Source: CAWAND01 sp963797485 (GTDB lineage Bacteria > Chloroflexota > Anaerolineae > Anaerolineales > E44-bin32). Taken from it: a stretch of DNA of 64,000 nucleotides. Under the pieces are notes generated by a model. It worked only from the letters and a program-made list of their open reading frames with translations, was not told where the DNA came from and ran no database searches. A program made the position numbers and the translations under genes. The DNA lies in contig CAWCPF010000003.1 in the NCBI GenBank assembly GCA_963797485.1, forward strand, positions 806,001 through 870,000, read 5' to 3'. Below, piece by piece: positions 1 to 12,113 of the stretch (position 1 is its first letter; every line of letters starts with the position of its first letter).

Positions 1-26
1 GCGTCTGCCAATTCCGCCACCGCCCC
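1..26 (-). tRNA. tRNA-Leu, 5' part only (cut by window edge)
   Basis: Read on the minus strand, the first bases give a seven-base acceptor strand GGGGCGG followed by TGGCGGAATTGGCAGACGC. This is the hallmark D-arm region of bacterial leucine tRNAs. The anticodon, variable arm and 3' end lie outside the window, so the isoacceptor cannot be named. A serine tRNA is the main alternative but fits the D-arm less well. Confidence 0.75.
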
Positions 27-59
27 GGCGACCTAATTCTAGCGGGCTGTGCCCGGGGG

Positions 60-593
60 TCAAGGCGCGGATTGGCTCGGCGCTGGCGGACAAATGTCCT
101 CAAAGGTCATGGCGTCGAGAGAAGCCGGAATTGCCTGCTCGGTGCCGGAGGCCGCCAGCCACACCCAGGCATCCATGTCTCCGGGCAGCACCTGGCGGCC
201 GGTGGCGCCCGTCGACGCGTAAACCCAGCCTGCTTCGGGCGAGCGTGAGAAATACGCCCAGTAACGGCATGGGCTGCCCGGCGAGCACTGGCACAGGCAG
301 CTCTGACCGGGGAAGTCACACCCCTCCCCCTGAACCTGGCAGACCATGGCTCCCATCGGATTGCTGGCGTCGAGGCTGATCGGCATGCCCGCCCGCTCGA
401 GCAGTTCCAGCCCGCTGATTTCTGGCTCGGAGAAGGCCACGCAGGCGGTTTGCACGGAGCCGTCGCCGTGAACCACGGCGAGCGCGGCCCGGTGCATCCC
501 AGCCTCCGCCGCCGGCGCGCAGCCTGCGGCCGCCAGGCCGAGGGCAGCCCAGCAAAGGGCTCCTCGAAGTTTGTGAAGAAATTCACACATCAA
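60..593 (-). CDS. DUF4430-like secreted lipoprotein
   Basis: A 177-residue protein with a short lipoprotein signal ending in the lipobox LAAAGC near residue 24, so it is probably anchored to the outside of the membrane. The rest resembles the DUF4430/transcobalamin-like fold: conserved tryptophans in YWAYFS, GWVYAST and DAWVWL, preceded by a cysteine-rich segment (CLCQCSPGSPC) that may form disulfides. A start at the paired ATG codons is supported by AGGAGACAGGCG upstream. It is divergent from secA. One copy of the window's TGTGA-N6-TCACA palindrome lies over codons 2-8, a position suited to repression of its own promoter. Its ligand is unknown. Confidence 0.6.
   Translation of the reverse strand: MMCEFLHKLRGALCWAALGLAAAGCAPAAEAGMHRAALAVVHGDGSVQTACVAFSEPEISGLELLERAGMPISLDASNPMGAMVCQVQGEGCDFPGQSCLCQCSPGSPCRYWAYFSRSPEAGWVYASTGATGRQVLPGDMDAWVWLAASGTEQAIPASLDAMTFEDICPPAPSQSAP
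572..587. repeat. Dispersed palindrome, copy 1 (TGTGA-AGAAAT-TCACA)
   Basis: A perfect match to TGTGA-N6-TCACA, overlapping the first codons of the DUF4430-like gene and about 45 bp downstream of that gene's predicted promoter. The consensus matches those known for CRP/FNR-family and Rex regulators. Confidence 0.7.
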
Positions 594-630
594 TCGCCTG
601 TCTCCTGGCGGCGGGTCGGCTGGACCGGGG

Positions 631-660
631 AGTATAGGGGTCAGGCAGGCTGCCCGTCAA
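631..660 (-). promoter_or_regulatory. Sigma-A type promoter for the DUF4430-like gene
   Basis: On the minus strand TTGACG (660-655) is followed after 18 bp by TATACT (636-631). The implied leader of about 30 nt holds a Shine-Dalgarno-like AGGAGA. Confidence 0.55.
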
Positions 661-680
661 GCCCGACAGGCCCGCTATGC

Positions 681-686
681 TATAAT
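681..686 (+). promoter_or_regulatory. -10 element of secA, abutting the start codon
   Basis: TATAAT is followed by only eight bases before the secA ATG at 695. Transcription should therefore begin at or next to the start codon, and there is no room for a Shine-Dalgarno sequence. No good -35 hexamer is seen. Confidence 0.55.
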
Positions 687-694
687 GCCCGCCT

Positions 695-4713
<4,019 letters not shown>

Positions 4714-4781
4714 TTCCATTGAGCGGGCAAGTTGCCCCACTCGCCCGGCGGCCCGACCGGGCACCCTGAGCCACCCCGCCC

Positions 4782-5795
4782 ATGCCGCCCTCGGCCACCT
4801 CGGCCACGCCGTTTGACTTCCCCAAGATTGACCTGTACCGCCGGTTGGGCGGTTCACTCGCCGCGGACAGCTTGGCCGAACTGGGCGCGCATGACCCCGC
4901 CCCGGGCCCTGTGCCGGGGGACCATACTCAGGCGAGAGATTTTCAGACCCTGCAGGCTGAATTGGCCAGCATTGAGGGTCGGCTGGCGGCTCTGGAAGTG
5001 ATTCCGGCTGCCGTTCGTGCCGTGGCCGACGGGGCGCAGCGTGCCGGCGTGCGTCACGCAGAGATAGCCGTCGCCCTGAAGGCATGGTCGCCAAGCCGTT
5101 TGACGCAGCCGCAGGACATCCTGAAGGTGCTGGCCCGCTCGGTCGCGGAATTTGCCTACCCGGCGTCCCCCAGCCTCGGCTGGCTGATCTGGGTCTCTTT
5201 GGACGAACCCGTGGACAGCCTTGAGCGGTCGGTGGAATTGGCGGCAGCCGGAAAGGATCAGGGAGTCTTGGGTCTGGCGGTTCGAACCTCGGACCACGAT
5301 TCCGAAGCCGCGCTGCGTACCCTGGCCGAGACGCGGGCTTCCGGGGTCTCTGTGGTCCTCGAAGTCGACCCATCTCTCGAACCCGGTCTCATGGCCGATC
5401 GGCTGGACGCGGCGGCCCCGCGGCGCATCGTCTTCGGCCAGCGGATGATTCAGGATTTGCCCGCGCTCGCCTGGATAAGGGAGCACCGCCCGGCATTGGT
5501 CGTTTGCGCCTCGGGTGAACGCATCCTGGGCTTGGCGAATGAACCTTCCGACCTGTCCCTGCAGCCGATGATCCAGGCAGGCATGCAGGTGGGCCTGGGC
5601 AGCTGGGCGCCGGCCCTGCTCGGGGAGGACCTCGGCGAGGCCATCCAGCACCTGCTGGCGGACCACCGCCTGTCGACAGAGACGATGCTCAGTCTGATGC
5701 TTGCCGGGGTGCAGGCCAGCCTGCTTGGCAGCCGTCCCAAGCGCGATCTCGAGCGCGAGCTTGAGGCCGCCATGTTCGGATTTCCTACCGGCTGA
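4782..5795 (+). CDS. Adenosine deaminase-like pseudoenzyme
   Basis: A 337-residue protein whose layout follows the adenosine/AMP deaminase family. FPKIDLYRRLGGSL stands where the family has PKxELHxHLxGSL, RIVFGQRM where it has RIGHG, and the C-terminal QASLLGSRPKRDL helix matches the family's final segment. The metal-binding and catalytic residues are gone: H-x-H is replaced by Y-R-R, the HAGE motif by LEVD, and the SDDP motif by GSWA. It should not be a zinc deaminase; a binding or regulatory role is my inference. It begins 68 nt after secA on the same strand. The family assignment rests on pattern alignment by eye. Confidence 0.6.
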   Translation: MPPSATSATPFDFPKIDLYRRLGGSLAADSLAELGAHDPAPGPVPGDHTQARDFQTLQAELASIEGRLAALEVIPAAVRAVADGAQRAGVRHAEIAVALKAWSPSRLTQPQDILKVLARSVAEFAYPASPSLGWLIWVSLDEPVDSLERSVELAAAGKDQGVLGLAVRTSDHDSEAALRTLAETRASGVSVVLEVDPSLEPGLMADRLDAAAPRRIVFGQRMIQDLPALAWIREHRPALVVCASGERILGLANEPSDLSLQPMIQAGMQVGLGSWAPALLGEDLGEAIQHLLADHRLSTETMLSLMLAGVQASLLGSRPKRDLERELEAAMFGFPTG

Positions 5796-5877
5796 ATACC
5801 AGGAACGCCATGGGCGTGAGCACGGAACATGCCTCGTAAGACGTTTCGCAGCCGTCCCAGACAAGGGGCCGATACCA

Positions 5878-6768
5878 ATGAGATTTGGTGACCTCGAAGT
5901 TCACCTCCTGAGTGATGGACACGTGCACGTGGATCCGGGCGGAATGTTCGGCCTGGTGCCCCTGAGTTTGTATGAGCGCTATGCGCCGCCGGATGCGGGG
6001 CATCTCATTCCGCAAGCTCTCAACTGTCTGCTGGTGCGCTCCGCCGGTCAGACCATCCTGATCGACACCGGGCTGGGGCCCAAGTTGACCGACAAGGAAC
6101 AGGGACGTTGGGGGATCGATCGTTCAAGTGGGGGGCTGGTCGAGCATCTGGACCGGCTGGGGGTCAAGCCGGAACAGGTCGACCACGTGATCAACACCCA
6201 CCTGCATTGGGATCACTGCGGAGGCAACACACGCCTGGAAGGCGATGAAGCTACGGCCGTCTTCCCAAACGCCACCTATTGGGTCCAGCGCATGGAATGG
6301 GTGCAGGCCAGTCAGCCGGATGCCCGAACCCGGGGCACTTACTTCGTCGACAACTTCGAACCGATGCTGCGGCAGGGACGTTTTCAGCTCATGCACGGCG
6401 ACACACAGTTTGACCGGCACATCCGATGCATGGTGACACCCGGGCACACGCGCGGCCACCAGTCGATTGTGCTGGAGTCCGATGACTGGACGGGGCTCTT
6501 TGTAGGAGACATGGCCTCGTTCGGCGTGCACATGCTTCGAACGTCCTGGCTGACCGCGTACGATGTGCTTCCGCTGGAAAACGTGAGGACGAAGGCCCGC
6601 TGGCAAAAATGGGCCGTGGACCGCGGGGCGTGGTTGTTCTTCCAGCACGACGCCCGGCTTCCGGTTGGCAGGCTGGAGGAGACGAACGGTCAGTTGAGGC
6701 TGGTCGAGCTGACCGAAGCCGCCGAACTCAAGCGCGAGATTCCCACTCTGCCACCGCTTCCCGTATGA
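5878..6768 (+). CDS. MBL-fold metallo-hydrolase (lactonase-like)
   Basis: A 296-residue cytoplasmic metallo-beta-lactamase-fold enzyme. The metal site is complete: THLHWDHCGG, a further His in TPGHTRGHQ, and Asp in VGDMASF. FFQHD near the C-terminus supplies the last ligand. It resembles the AttM/quorum-quenching-lactonase and organophosphorus-hydrolase-like branch, but the substrate cannot be read from sequence. The ATG at 5878 is chosen because conserved sequence starts there (MRFGDLEVHLLSDG); upstream codons in the same frame overlap the preceding gene. Its 3' end overlaps the convergent gene by 41 bp. Confidence 0.75.
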   Translation: MRFGDLEVHLLSDGHVHVDPGGMFGLVPLSLYERYAPPDAGHLIPQALNCLLVRSAGQTILIDTGLGPKLTDKEQGRWGIDRSSGGLVEHLDRLGVKPEQVDHVINTHLHWDHCGGNTRLEGDEATAVFPNATYWVQRMEWVQASQPDARTRGTYFVDNFEPMLRQGRFQLMHGDTQFDRHIRCMVTPGHTRGHQSIVLESDDWTGLFVGDMASFGVHMLRTSWLTAYDVLPLENVRTKARWQKWAVDRGAWLFFQHDARLPVGRLEETNGQLRLVELTEAAELKREIPTLPPLPV

Positions 6769-7495
6769 GCTGGCGAACCTCAGGGTTGGGCACGTCATCC
6801 ATGGGGAATCCTTCGACGCCGATGAAGACCCGGATGGAGCCGTCGGCGGCCTCCCCCAGATGCACACCCCGAGGCGCGCTGGCCGATTGAGCCAGCTTCT
6901 CCTCCAGAATCTCGTTGATCTGACCGATCATCGAAGATGCGGGCGGCGCCTTCTTCGTCGGTTCGGAAGGCACCTCGGGTCCCTTGGCCGGCGAGGCGCC
7001 GCCGGGCGGGACGATCACCATCCAGGCGTGGAGTTCCTCAAACAGCGTACCGACCTGCTCCCAGACCGGGCTGTTCTTCAGCTCGCGCATGCTGGTGAAT
7101 TTGTGGTCACCATGCTTGATGATCAACTTGCCCGATGCCGGATCGCGCGCCAGTGAGACCGACCCGGGCGGCGCAACGGGCTCGGGTTGAGCCGGCGGGG
7201 GCGCTGCGCTTGGGGGCGGCGCGGGCACCCTCATCTCGGGCACAGGTTCGGGTGCGCGCACGAGCCGGGTCGGCTCTTCGAACCCTGGCGGCGGAGTTGG
7301 CGGGGTCGGGCCGATGCCCTCGGGCGGCACGGCGATCGCCTCGTCTTGGCCAGGTTCAATCGCCTCCCAGGCGCCCTTGACCTCGGCCCCGTCGTTCGAC
7401 CGGCGGTTGAGGATAACGGCGTAGGCCAGCAGGGCCATCGCCACTCCAGCAATGATGAAGACTACGCCCAGGAGAAGCTGATTGTCGATGTTCAT
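6728..7495 (-). CDS. Membrane-anchored proline-rich protein of unknown function
   Basis: A 255-residue protein with one N-terminal membrane helix (about residues 8-29, no lipobox), a long Pro/Ala/Glu-rich linker to about residue 110, and a compact C-terminal part. That part holds an acidic-hydrophobic segment (FTSMRELKNSPVWEQVGTLF) and a terminal VFIGVEGFPMDDVPNPEVR. No known domain is recognised. Its start overlaps the mutM stop by 4 bp (ATGA), so the two are probably co-transcribed and translationally coupled, although a repair link is not evident. The 3' end overlaps the convergent MBL gene. Confidence 0.6.
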   Translation of the reverse strand: MNIDNQLLLGVVFIIAGVAMALLAYAVILNRRSNDGAEVKGAWEAIEPGQDEAIAVPPEGIGPTPPTPPPGFEEPTRLVRAPEPVPEMRVPAPPPSAAPPPAQPEPVAPPGSVSLARDPASGKLIIKHGDHKFTSMRELKNSPVWEQVGTLFEELHAWMVIVPPGGASPAKGPEVPSEPTKKAPPASSMIGQINEILEEKLAQSASAPRGVHLGEAADGSIRVFIGVEGFPMDDVPNPEVRQLIREAVAEWESRA

Positions 7496-8322
7496 CTTGT
7501 TGGCCTCATGGGTTGGCAGGTGGGGCAGAAGTGCGTTCCCCGCTGTGCGACGACGATGCGGACGATCGGAGTGGCGCAGACCGTGCAGGGCTCGCCCGAC
7601 CGCTGGTAAACGCGGAAATGGTTTTGAAACTCGCCTCCCCGATAGACCCAGTCAATGCTGGCGCCGTTGTGCCTGAGGCCTGCCCGCAGCGCTTCCCTAA
7701 TCCCCTTCCAAAGAGCCGCCACTTCTTGATCGGACAACGCATCCGAGCGGCGGAGCGGATGCAGGCCGGCGCGGTGCAGGGCTTCGTCGGCGTAGATGTT
7801 CCCCAGGCCGGCCACGAAGGTCTGATCGAGCAGCAGCGGTTTAAGGCTGCGGCGTCGGGCGCGCAGGCGCTCACCGAGCATGGCAGCCGTGAAATTGGGC
7901 GAGAGCGGTTCCGGGCCAAGCGGCTCGAGTCGGGGTGCGGGATCGTCCATGAGATAGACCTTGCCGAATTTGCGTGCGTCGCTGAAACGCAGCTCCCACC
8001 CATCCGAGAGCTCGAACACCGTGTGGTCGAAGCGATCCGCCGGTGCGCCGGCCTTCGCTATGGAAAGATCTCCACTCATCTTGAGGTGGATGAGCATTGT
8101 CTGATCCGACAGGGGGAAGACCAGGTACTTGCCTCGCCGGGTGACATCCAAGAACTTCTGGCCCTTGACGCGTTGCTGAAAAGCCCTCGGCTTAGGTTCG
8201 GCGATGTGCCGCGGCCAGTTCATGCGCACACGCAGAATCTGCTTGCCCGGCAGGCCTGGGCGGCCATCAACACCCTGGCGCAGCACGCGCGCGATGGTCT
8301 CGACTTCGGGAAGTTCTGGCAT
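7492..8322 (-). CDS. mutM: Formamidopyrimidine-DNA glycosylase (Fpg/MutM)
   Basis: A base-excision repair enzyme that removes 8-oxoguanine and ring-opened purines and cleaves the abasic site. The mature N-terminus MPELPEVET provides the catalytic Pro2 and Glu3. The lysine of the beta-hairpin is in HLKMSGDL, the helix-two-turn-helix contains GLGNIYADEALHRA, and the C-terminal zinc finger reads CTVCATP...THFCPTCQ. At 276 residues it is normal in length. The start at 8322 is fixed by the need for an N-terminal proline and by a TATAAT seven bases upstream, which suggests leaderless translation. It is followed, with a 4-bp overlap, by a membrane protein gene. Confidence 0.95.
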   Translation of the reverse strand: MPELPEVETIARVLRQGVDGRPGLPGKQILRVRMNWPRHIAEPKPRAFQQRVKGQKFLDVTRRGKYLVFPLSDQTMLIHLKMSGDLSIAKAGAPADRFDHTVFELSDGWELRFSDARKFGKVYLMDDPAPRLEPLGPEPLSPNFTAAMLGERLRARRRSLKPLLLDQTFVAGLGNIYADEALHRAGLHPLRRSDALSDQEVAALWKGIREALRAGLRHNGASIDWVYRGGEFQNHFRVYQRSGEPCTVCATPIVRIVVAQRGTHFCPTCQPMRPTR

Positions 8323-8329
8323 CGCCGCG

Positions 8330-8335
8330 ATTATA
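8330..8335 (-). promoter_or_regulatory. -10 element of mutM, abutting the start codon
   Basis: TATAAT on the minus strand, seven bases before the mutM ATG, with no Shine-Dalgarno between them. Confidence 0.5.
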
Positions 8336-8398
8336 CCTTTGGCCATGGGGTCGGCCAAAGGTGACCGAAGTCAAGGCCAGCCTCGAGGCATCCGTCCG

Positions 8399-8420
8399 GT
8401 TTGTGAAGATATTCACAAAC
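8399..8420. repeat. Dispersed palindrome, copy 2 (perfect 9-bp arms)
   Basis: GTTTGTGAA and TTCACAAAC are perfect inverted arms around GATA. The site lies between comEA and mutM, about 77 bp upstream of the mutM -10 element and 49 bp past the comEA stop. Confidence 0.8.
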
Positions 8421-8468
8421 TGATCGCCGGTCGGGGCCCGAGGTGCGAGCCCGGCCGCCGAATGGGCC

Positions 8469-9041
8469 TCAGTAGACGGCGACCTGGTCGCGGATGGCGT
8501 CGAGTTTGGCCGGGCCGATGCCCGGCACGTTCAACAGGTCGTCGACCTGCTGAAACGGCCCATGGTCGTCCCGGTAGTCGATGATCTTCTGGGCCAGGCT
8601 GGGGCCAATGCCCGGGAGCCGCTCGAGTTCGGGCGCGTCGGCGCGGTTGAGGTCTATTCGGCCGGCCCCAGGCTCGTCGGCGGGTTGGATGACGCCGACG
8701 GCGCCCATGGCTCGGGAGTCATCCAGTTCCGCTTGGGTCGGGATGTACACGCGCTCGCCGGTCTCGACCGGCTGGGCCAGGTTGATGGCTCCGACGGCAG
8801 CTTCATCGGTGGGACCGCCGGCAGCGCGCAGGACATCCTCGACAATGGCGCCCTGGGGCAGCCTGTAAACGCCCGGGGCGCGCACCGCACCGGCAATGTG
8901 GACCTGAAGGGGTTGGGGCGTGGGGGGTGGCAGCAGGCTGATGGGCTGGCCCCGCGGCGGAGAGGTGAGCAGAACCACCAGGCCCGCCGCCAGCAAACCG
9001 ATCAAGACACCGGCCAATAGCGTTCCCCCTCGCCGGATCAT
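8469..9041 (-). CDS. comEA: ComEA-type DNA-binding competence protein
   Basis: A 190-residue membrane-anchored protein. It has a hydrophobic helix near residues 8-27, a short proline-rich linker, an SLBB domain (VHIAGAVRAPGVYRLP to GERVYIPT), and a C-terminal helix-hairpin-helix pair (LERLPGIGPSLAQKIIDYR and LLNVPGIGPAKLDAI). This is the standard ComEA layout for binding incoming double-stranded DNA at the cell surface. No comEC or comF neighbour lies in the window, so active natural transformation cannot be concluded from this gene alone. Confidence 0.88.
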   Translation of the reverse strand: MIRRGGTLLAGVLIGLLAAGLVVLLTSPPRGQPISLLPPPTPQPLQVHIAGAVRAPGVYRLPQGAIVEDVLRAAGGPTDEAAVGAINLAQPVETGERVYIPTQAELDDSRAMGAVGVIQPADEPGAGRIDLNRADAPELERLPGIGPSLAQKIIDYRDDHGPFQQVDDLLNVPGIGPAKLDAIRDQVAVY

Positions 9042-9110
9042 GTTCTCCCCCTATTCCGGTTCTCTGCCGTCGACCGATCTTAGCATGAAAGACGGGGGAC
9101 CTGAAGAGGC

Positions 9111-9116
9111 TATAAT
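9111..9116 (+). promoter_or_regulatory. -10 element of the adenosyltransferase operon
   Basis: TATAAT six bases before the ATG at 9123. The spacing equals that of the DUF4230 and lipM genes and leaves no Shine-Dalgarno. Confidence 0.55.
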
Positions 9117-9122
9117 CCGCCC

Positions 9123-9680
9123 ATGCCTGCCTACTTCACCGGTCGCGGCGACGACGGCCTGACCTCCTTGTTGGGCGACTCGCGTGTCGCGAAAGACTCG
9201 CCACGGCCGGCGGCATACGGCGCCGTGGATGAGGCCTCGGCGGCGCTGGGCTGGGCGCGTGCCATGTCCTCCGCCGAGGATGTCGCCGAGGTGACCGCTC
9301 AGGTGCAGCGCGACCTGTATCTCTTGATGGCTGAACTGGCCGCCACGACTGAGAATGCCGCAAAGTTCAGAATGATCGACGCCGGCAGGGTTGGATGGCT
9401 CGAGTCGCAAGTGAGCCGGTTTGGAGACCAGGCGGACATGCCGTCCGAGTTTGTCATCGGCGGCAATTCTAAGGCGGGAGCGGCATTCGACGTGGCCCGA
9501 ACCGTGGTGCGCCGCGCTGAACGCCACGTCGCCGGGCTGATTCGGTCCGGGGACGTCGAGAACCCTCAACTGCTGCGTTACCTCAACCGGTTGTCGTCGC
9601 TGTGCTTTGTCCTGCTCCTGTGGGAGAACCAGGCCGCAGGCGTTGAAAGGACCCGCAGGGCCAAGGACACGGACGCGTGA
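9123..9680 (+). CDS. PduO-type ATP:cob(I)alamin adenosyltransferase
   Basis: Transfers the adenosyl group of ATP to cob(I)alamin to make coenzyme B12. The 185-residue protein shows the family pattern: YFTGRGDDGLTSLL at the N-terminus (ATP loop), AYGAVDEASAALG, FVIGGNSKAGAAFDVAR, RRAERHV, and YLNRLSSLCFVLLLWEN near the end. The glycine-rich FVIGGNSKAG is close to but not identical with the usual PGG motif. The gene appears leaderless. Its TGA overlaps the GTG of the next gene (GTGA), implying coupled translation. No B12 riboswitch is seen upstream. Confidence 0.85.
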   Translation: MPAYFTGRGDDGLTSLLGDSRVAKDSPRPAAYGAVDEASAALGWARAMSSAEDVAEVTAQVQRDLYLLMAELAATTENAAKFRMIDAGRVGWLESQVSRFGDQADMPSEFVIGGNSKAGAAFDVARTVVRRAERHVAGLIRSGDVENPQLLRYLNRLSSLCFVLLLWENQAAGVERTRRAKDTDA

Positions 9681-10411
9681 CCGGAACCCTGTTGAACACC
9701 GTCGCCGTCTTGATCGGCGGGGGATTGGGGTTGGCTTTTGGCGCGCGCCTGCCCGAGAGGCTGAGGCAAACCGTGCTGGCCGCTCTGGGTTTGTTCGTGG
9801 CCGGACTTGGAATTCAGATGTTCCTCGGCACGCAGTCGCCTCTCATTGATGTGGCGGGCCTGTTGGTGGGAGGCGTGATCGGGGAGGGGCTCAAGCTGGA
9901 TACGCACCTGAACAACCTAGCCAGTTGGCTTGAAATGCGTTGGTCGGGGGGACAATCGGAGCTGGAGGGCAAGCGCAACTTCATCCGTGGCTTTGTCACC
10001 GCCAGCCTGCTCTATTGCGTCGGCCCGCTGGCGATTATCGGTTCGATCCAGGACGGTCTGACGGGTGATTACCATCTGCTGGCCGTCAAATCGCTACTGG
10101 ATGGCTTTGCCAGTCTGGCGTTCGCCTCGGCTCTTGGTGTGGGCGTGCTTTTCTCGGCGCTGATGGTGCTGGCCTATCAAGGGACGATCACTTTGTTGGC
10201 TGTTCAGGCGCAGACGGCGCTGACCGCGCCGATGATCACGGAGCTGACCGCCGTCGGCGGTCTGATCGTCCTCGGCCTGGCAATCAGCTCACTCTTGGAA
10301 ATCAAGACCATTCGCACCAGCAACCTGCTTCCGGCGCTGGTGATCGCTCCCCTGCTGGTCTGGCTGGTGGACTGGCTCCGGCCGTTTGTGATCGGGCTCG
10401 GTTTGGGGTGA
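9677..10411 (+). CDS. DUF554 family membrane protein
   Basis: A 244-residue integral membrane protein with about seven hydrophobic segments. The N-terminal TGTLLNTVAVLIGGGLGLAF, GGVIGEGLKLD and FVTASLLYCVGPLAIIGSIQ are diagnostic of the DUF554 (YdfK/YqgA-like) family, whose function is not established. The GTG start overlaps the stop of the adenosyltransferase gene by 4 bp, so the two form an operon; the overlap does not by itself indicate a cobalamin-related role. Confidence 0.85.
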   Translation: MTGTLLNTVAVLIGGGLGLAFGARLPERLRQTVLAALGLFVAGLGIQMFLGTQSPLIDVAGLLVGGVIGEGLKLDTHLNNLASWLEMRWSGGQSELEGKRNFIRGFVTASLLYCVGPLAIIGSIQDGLTGDYHLLAVKSLLDGFASLAFASALGVGVLFSALMVLAYQGTITLLAVQAQTALTAPMITELTAVGGLIVLGLAISSLLEIKTIRTSNLLPALVIAPLLVWLVDWLRPFVIGLGLG

Positions 10412-10421
10412 GCCCGACCGG

Positions 10422-11141
10422 CTAAGGCGTCGGGCTGGCCTCCAACTGGATCTTGGCCAACTGGATTCGGGCCTGGAACTGGTCATACGGAAGCGCGCCG
10501 GTGACCAGGGTCCCGTTGATCGTGAAGCTGGGAGTCGACTGAACGCCGGCGCCAACGCCCTCGGCATACCCCTGGTTGACCTCCGCCTTGTGCTGGTCCT
10601 GGGACAAACAGCTGCTGAAAGTAGCCATATCCAGGTCCAGCGCCTGCGCGAAGTCCGTCAGCCGGGCTTGTGAAAACGTGCCCACATTTTCCCCGGCCTG
10701 GTTGGCGAAGACCGTCTCAGAGTACTCCCAGAACTTGCCTTGATCTCGGGCGCATAGGGCCGCATTGGCCGCATCCTGGGATTCCTGGCCGATGAAACTG
10801 AAGGGATGGTAGACGAAATAAACGGTGCCGTCGGCGATTTCATTGGCGGCGAGCAGAGGCAAGGTCGTTTCCTGGAATTGGCGGCAGTACGGGCACTGGT
10901 AGTCGGAGTACTCGTCGATGCGCACGGGGGCGTTGGGATCCCCGATCGCCGTGCCGTTAACCATGGGCAGATCGAGGGGAGTCGGCAGCACGACGGGCCC
11001 GGTAGTGGAGACGGCCGGCCCCTGACGGATAAGGAGGATCACGATGACGATGGCGGCCACCACCACCAGGCCGATCAACGCCAGTCTTTGATTGCGGCGA
11101 GTGGTTTCCTGCTGTCTTCTTCGTTCGGCTCGTCTGCTCAT
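10422..11141 (-). CDS. Membrane-anchored DsbA-family thiol-disulfide oxidoreductase
   Basis: A 239-residue protein with a basic N-terminus, one membrane helix (about residues 18-38) and an extracytoplasmic thioredoxin-fold domain. The redox motif is CPYC in YSDYQCPYCRQF, and the cis-proline loop is GVQSTPSFTINGTLV, as in the DsbA/BdbD group that oxidises exported proteins. The start at 11141 (MSRRAERRR) has GGTGAGGGC upstream; longer in-frame starts would add a non-conserved extension. It is convergent with the DUF554 gene and divergent from the slipin gene. Redox partner unknown. Confidence 0.85.
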   Translation of the reverse strand: MSRRAERRRQQETTRRNQRLALIGLVVVAAIVIVILLIRQGPAVSTTGPVVLPTPLDLPMVNGTAIGDPNAPVRIDEYSDYQCPYCRQFQETTLPLLAANEIADGTVYFVYHPFSFIGQESQDAANAALCARDQGKFWEYSETVFANQAGENVGTFSQARLTDFAQALDLDMATFSSCLSQDQHKAEVNQGYAEGVGAGVQSTPSFTINGTLVTGALPYDQFQARIQLAKIQLEASPTP

Positions 11142-11227
11142 GCCCTCACCTTCCCGGACGCTCGCTGGTCTGCATTGTATCCCACGCTGGCTGACCAATC
11201 GAGGCATGATTCTGGCCGCCGGCCACT

Positions 11228-11233
11228 TATAAT
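11228..11233 (+). promoter_or_regulatory. -10 element of the slipin gene
   Basis: TATAAT 51 bases upstream of the ATG at 11285. Unlike several other genes here, this leaves a leader with a purine-rich ribosome site (GGGGTGG). Confidence 0.45.
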
Positions 11234-11284
11234 GCACACTCGACACGGACGCGCCCACGCCGCCCATATGAAAGGGGTGGACCC

Positions 11285-12065
11285 ATGATCGGTTTCTTGA
11301 GTGCCCTCAGCCTGCCAATCCTCTTCCTGCTGATCGTCCTTGTGCTGGCCATTGTTACCTCGGCGGTCAAGATCTACCGAGTACGAGCGAGGTGTGATCT
11401 TTCGATTGGGCCGCTTGATCGGGGCCAAAGGCCCGGGTCTGTTCTTCATCTTCCCGTTTATTGACAAGATGGTGAAGATGGACTTGCGCGTGATCACGCT
11501 GGATATCCCGTCGCAAGAGATGATCACCATGGACAACGTCACGGTCAAGGTCAACGCCGTGGTGTTCTTCCGCGTGGTCGACCCTAACGCCGCCGTGGTC
11601 CAGGTCGAGGACTTCAGCCGGGCTACCTGGAATATCTCTCAAACCACGCTTCGAAACGTGATCGGCCAATCAGATCTGGACACGTTGCTTTCCAAACGTG
11701 TGAACATTAATCAAAGCCTGCAGACCATCATCGACGAACACACCGAACCTTGGGGCGTCAAGGTCAGCATCGTCGAAGTCAAGGACGTCGAGCTGGCACC
11801 CAATATGGTTCGGGCAATGGCCCGCCAGGCCGAAGCTGAGCGCGAGAAGCGCGCCAAGATCGTCCACGCTGAAGGTGAGTTTTCGGCTGCTGCGCGACTG
11901 GCGCAGGCGGCGGAGTTGATGAATGAGCAGCCGGTCTCGATCCAGCTGCGTTATCTGCAAACGCTGTCGGAGATCGCGGTCGAGAAGAACAGCACGATTA
12001 TCTTCCCGGTGCCGGTCGACATCTTCAGAACTCTGACCAAAGTGCTGAAAACCAAGGAAGGCTGA
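11285..12065 (+). CDS. Slipin (stomatin/SPFH-domain) membrane protein, one apparent frameshift
   Basis: A bacterial stomatin-like protein that scaffolds membrane microdomains. An N-terminal hydrophobic hairpin (about residues 4-28) is followed by the SPFH domain: YERGVIFRLGRLIGAKGPGLFF, LRVITLDIPSQEM, VKVNAVVFFRVVDP, EDFSRATWNISQTTLRNVIG. Next comes the charged helix MARQAEAEREKRAK and a C-terminal QLRYLQTLSEIA segment. Frame is lost near 11381, inside the conserved KIYREYERGV, where one base appears missing; the start at 11285 (GGGGTGG before it) restores the missing N-terminus. The total of about 260 residues is normal. No nfeD partner is adjacent. Confidence 0.85.
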
Positions 12066-12113
12066 GCTGGCGTGACACTTCGCCCCCCGGGCCCGTGGGT
12101 TGACCCTTCCGAC

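Noticed and set aside
9042..9122. Cobalamin riboswitch before the adenosyltransferase
   Set aside because: The gap is only about 80 bp, the gene appears leaderless, and no B12-box-like sequence is visible.
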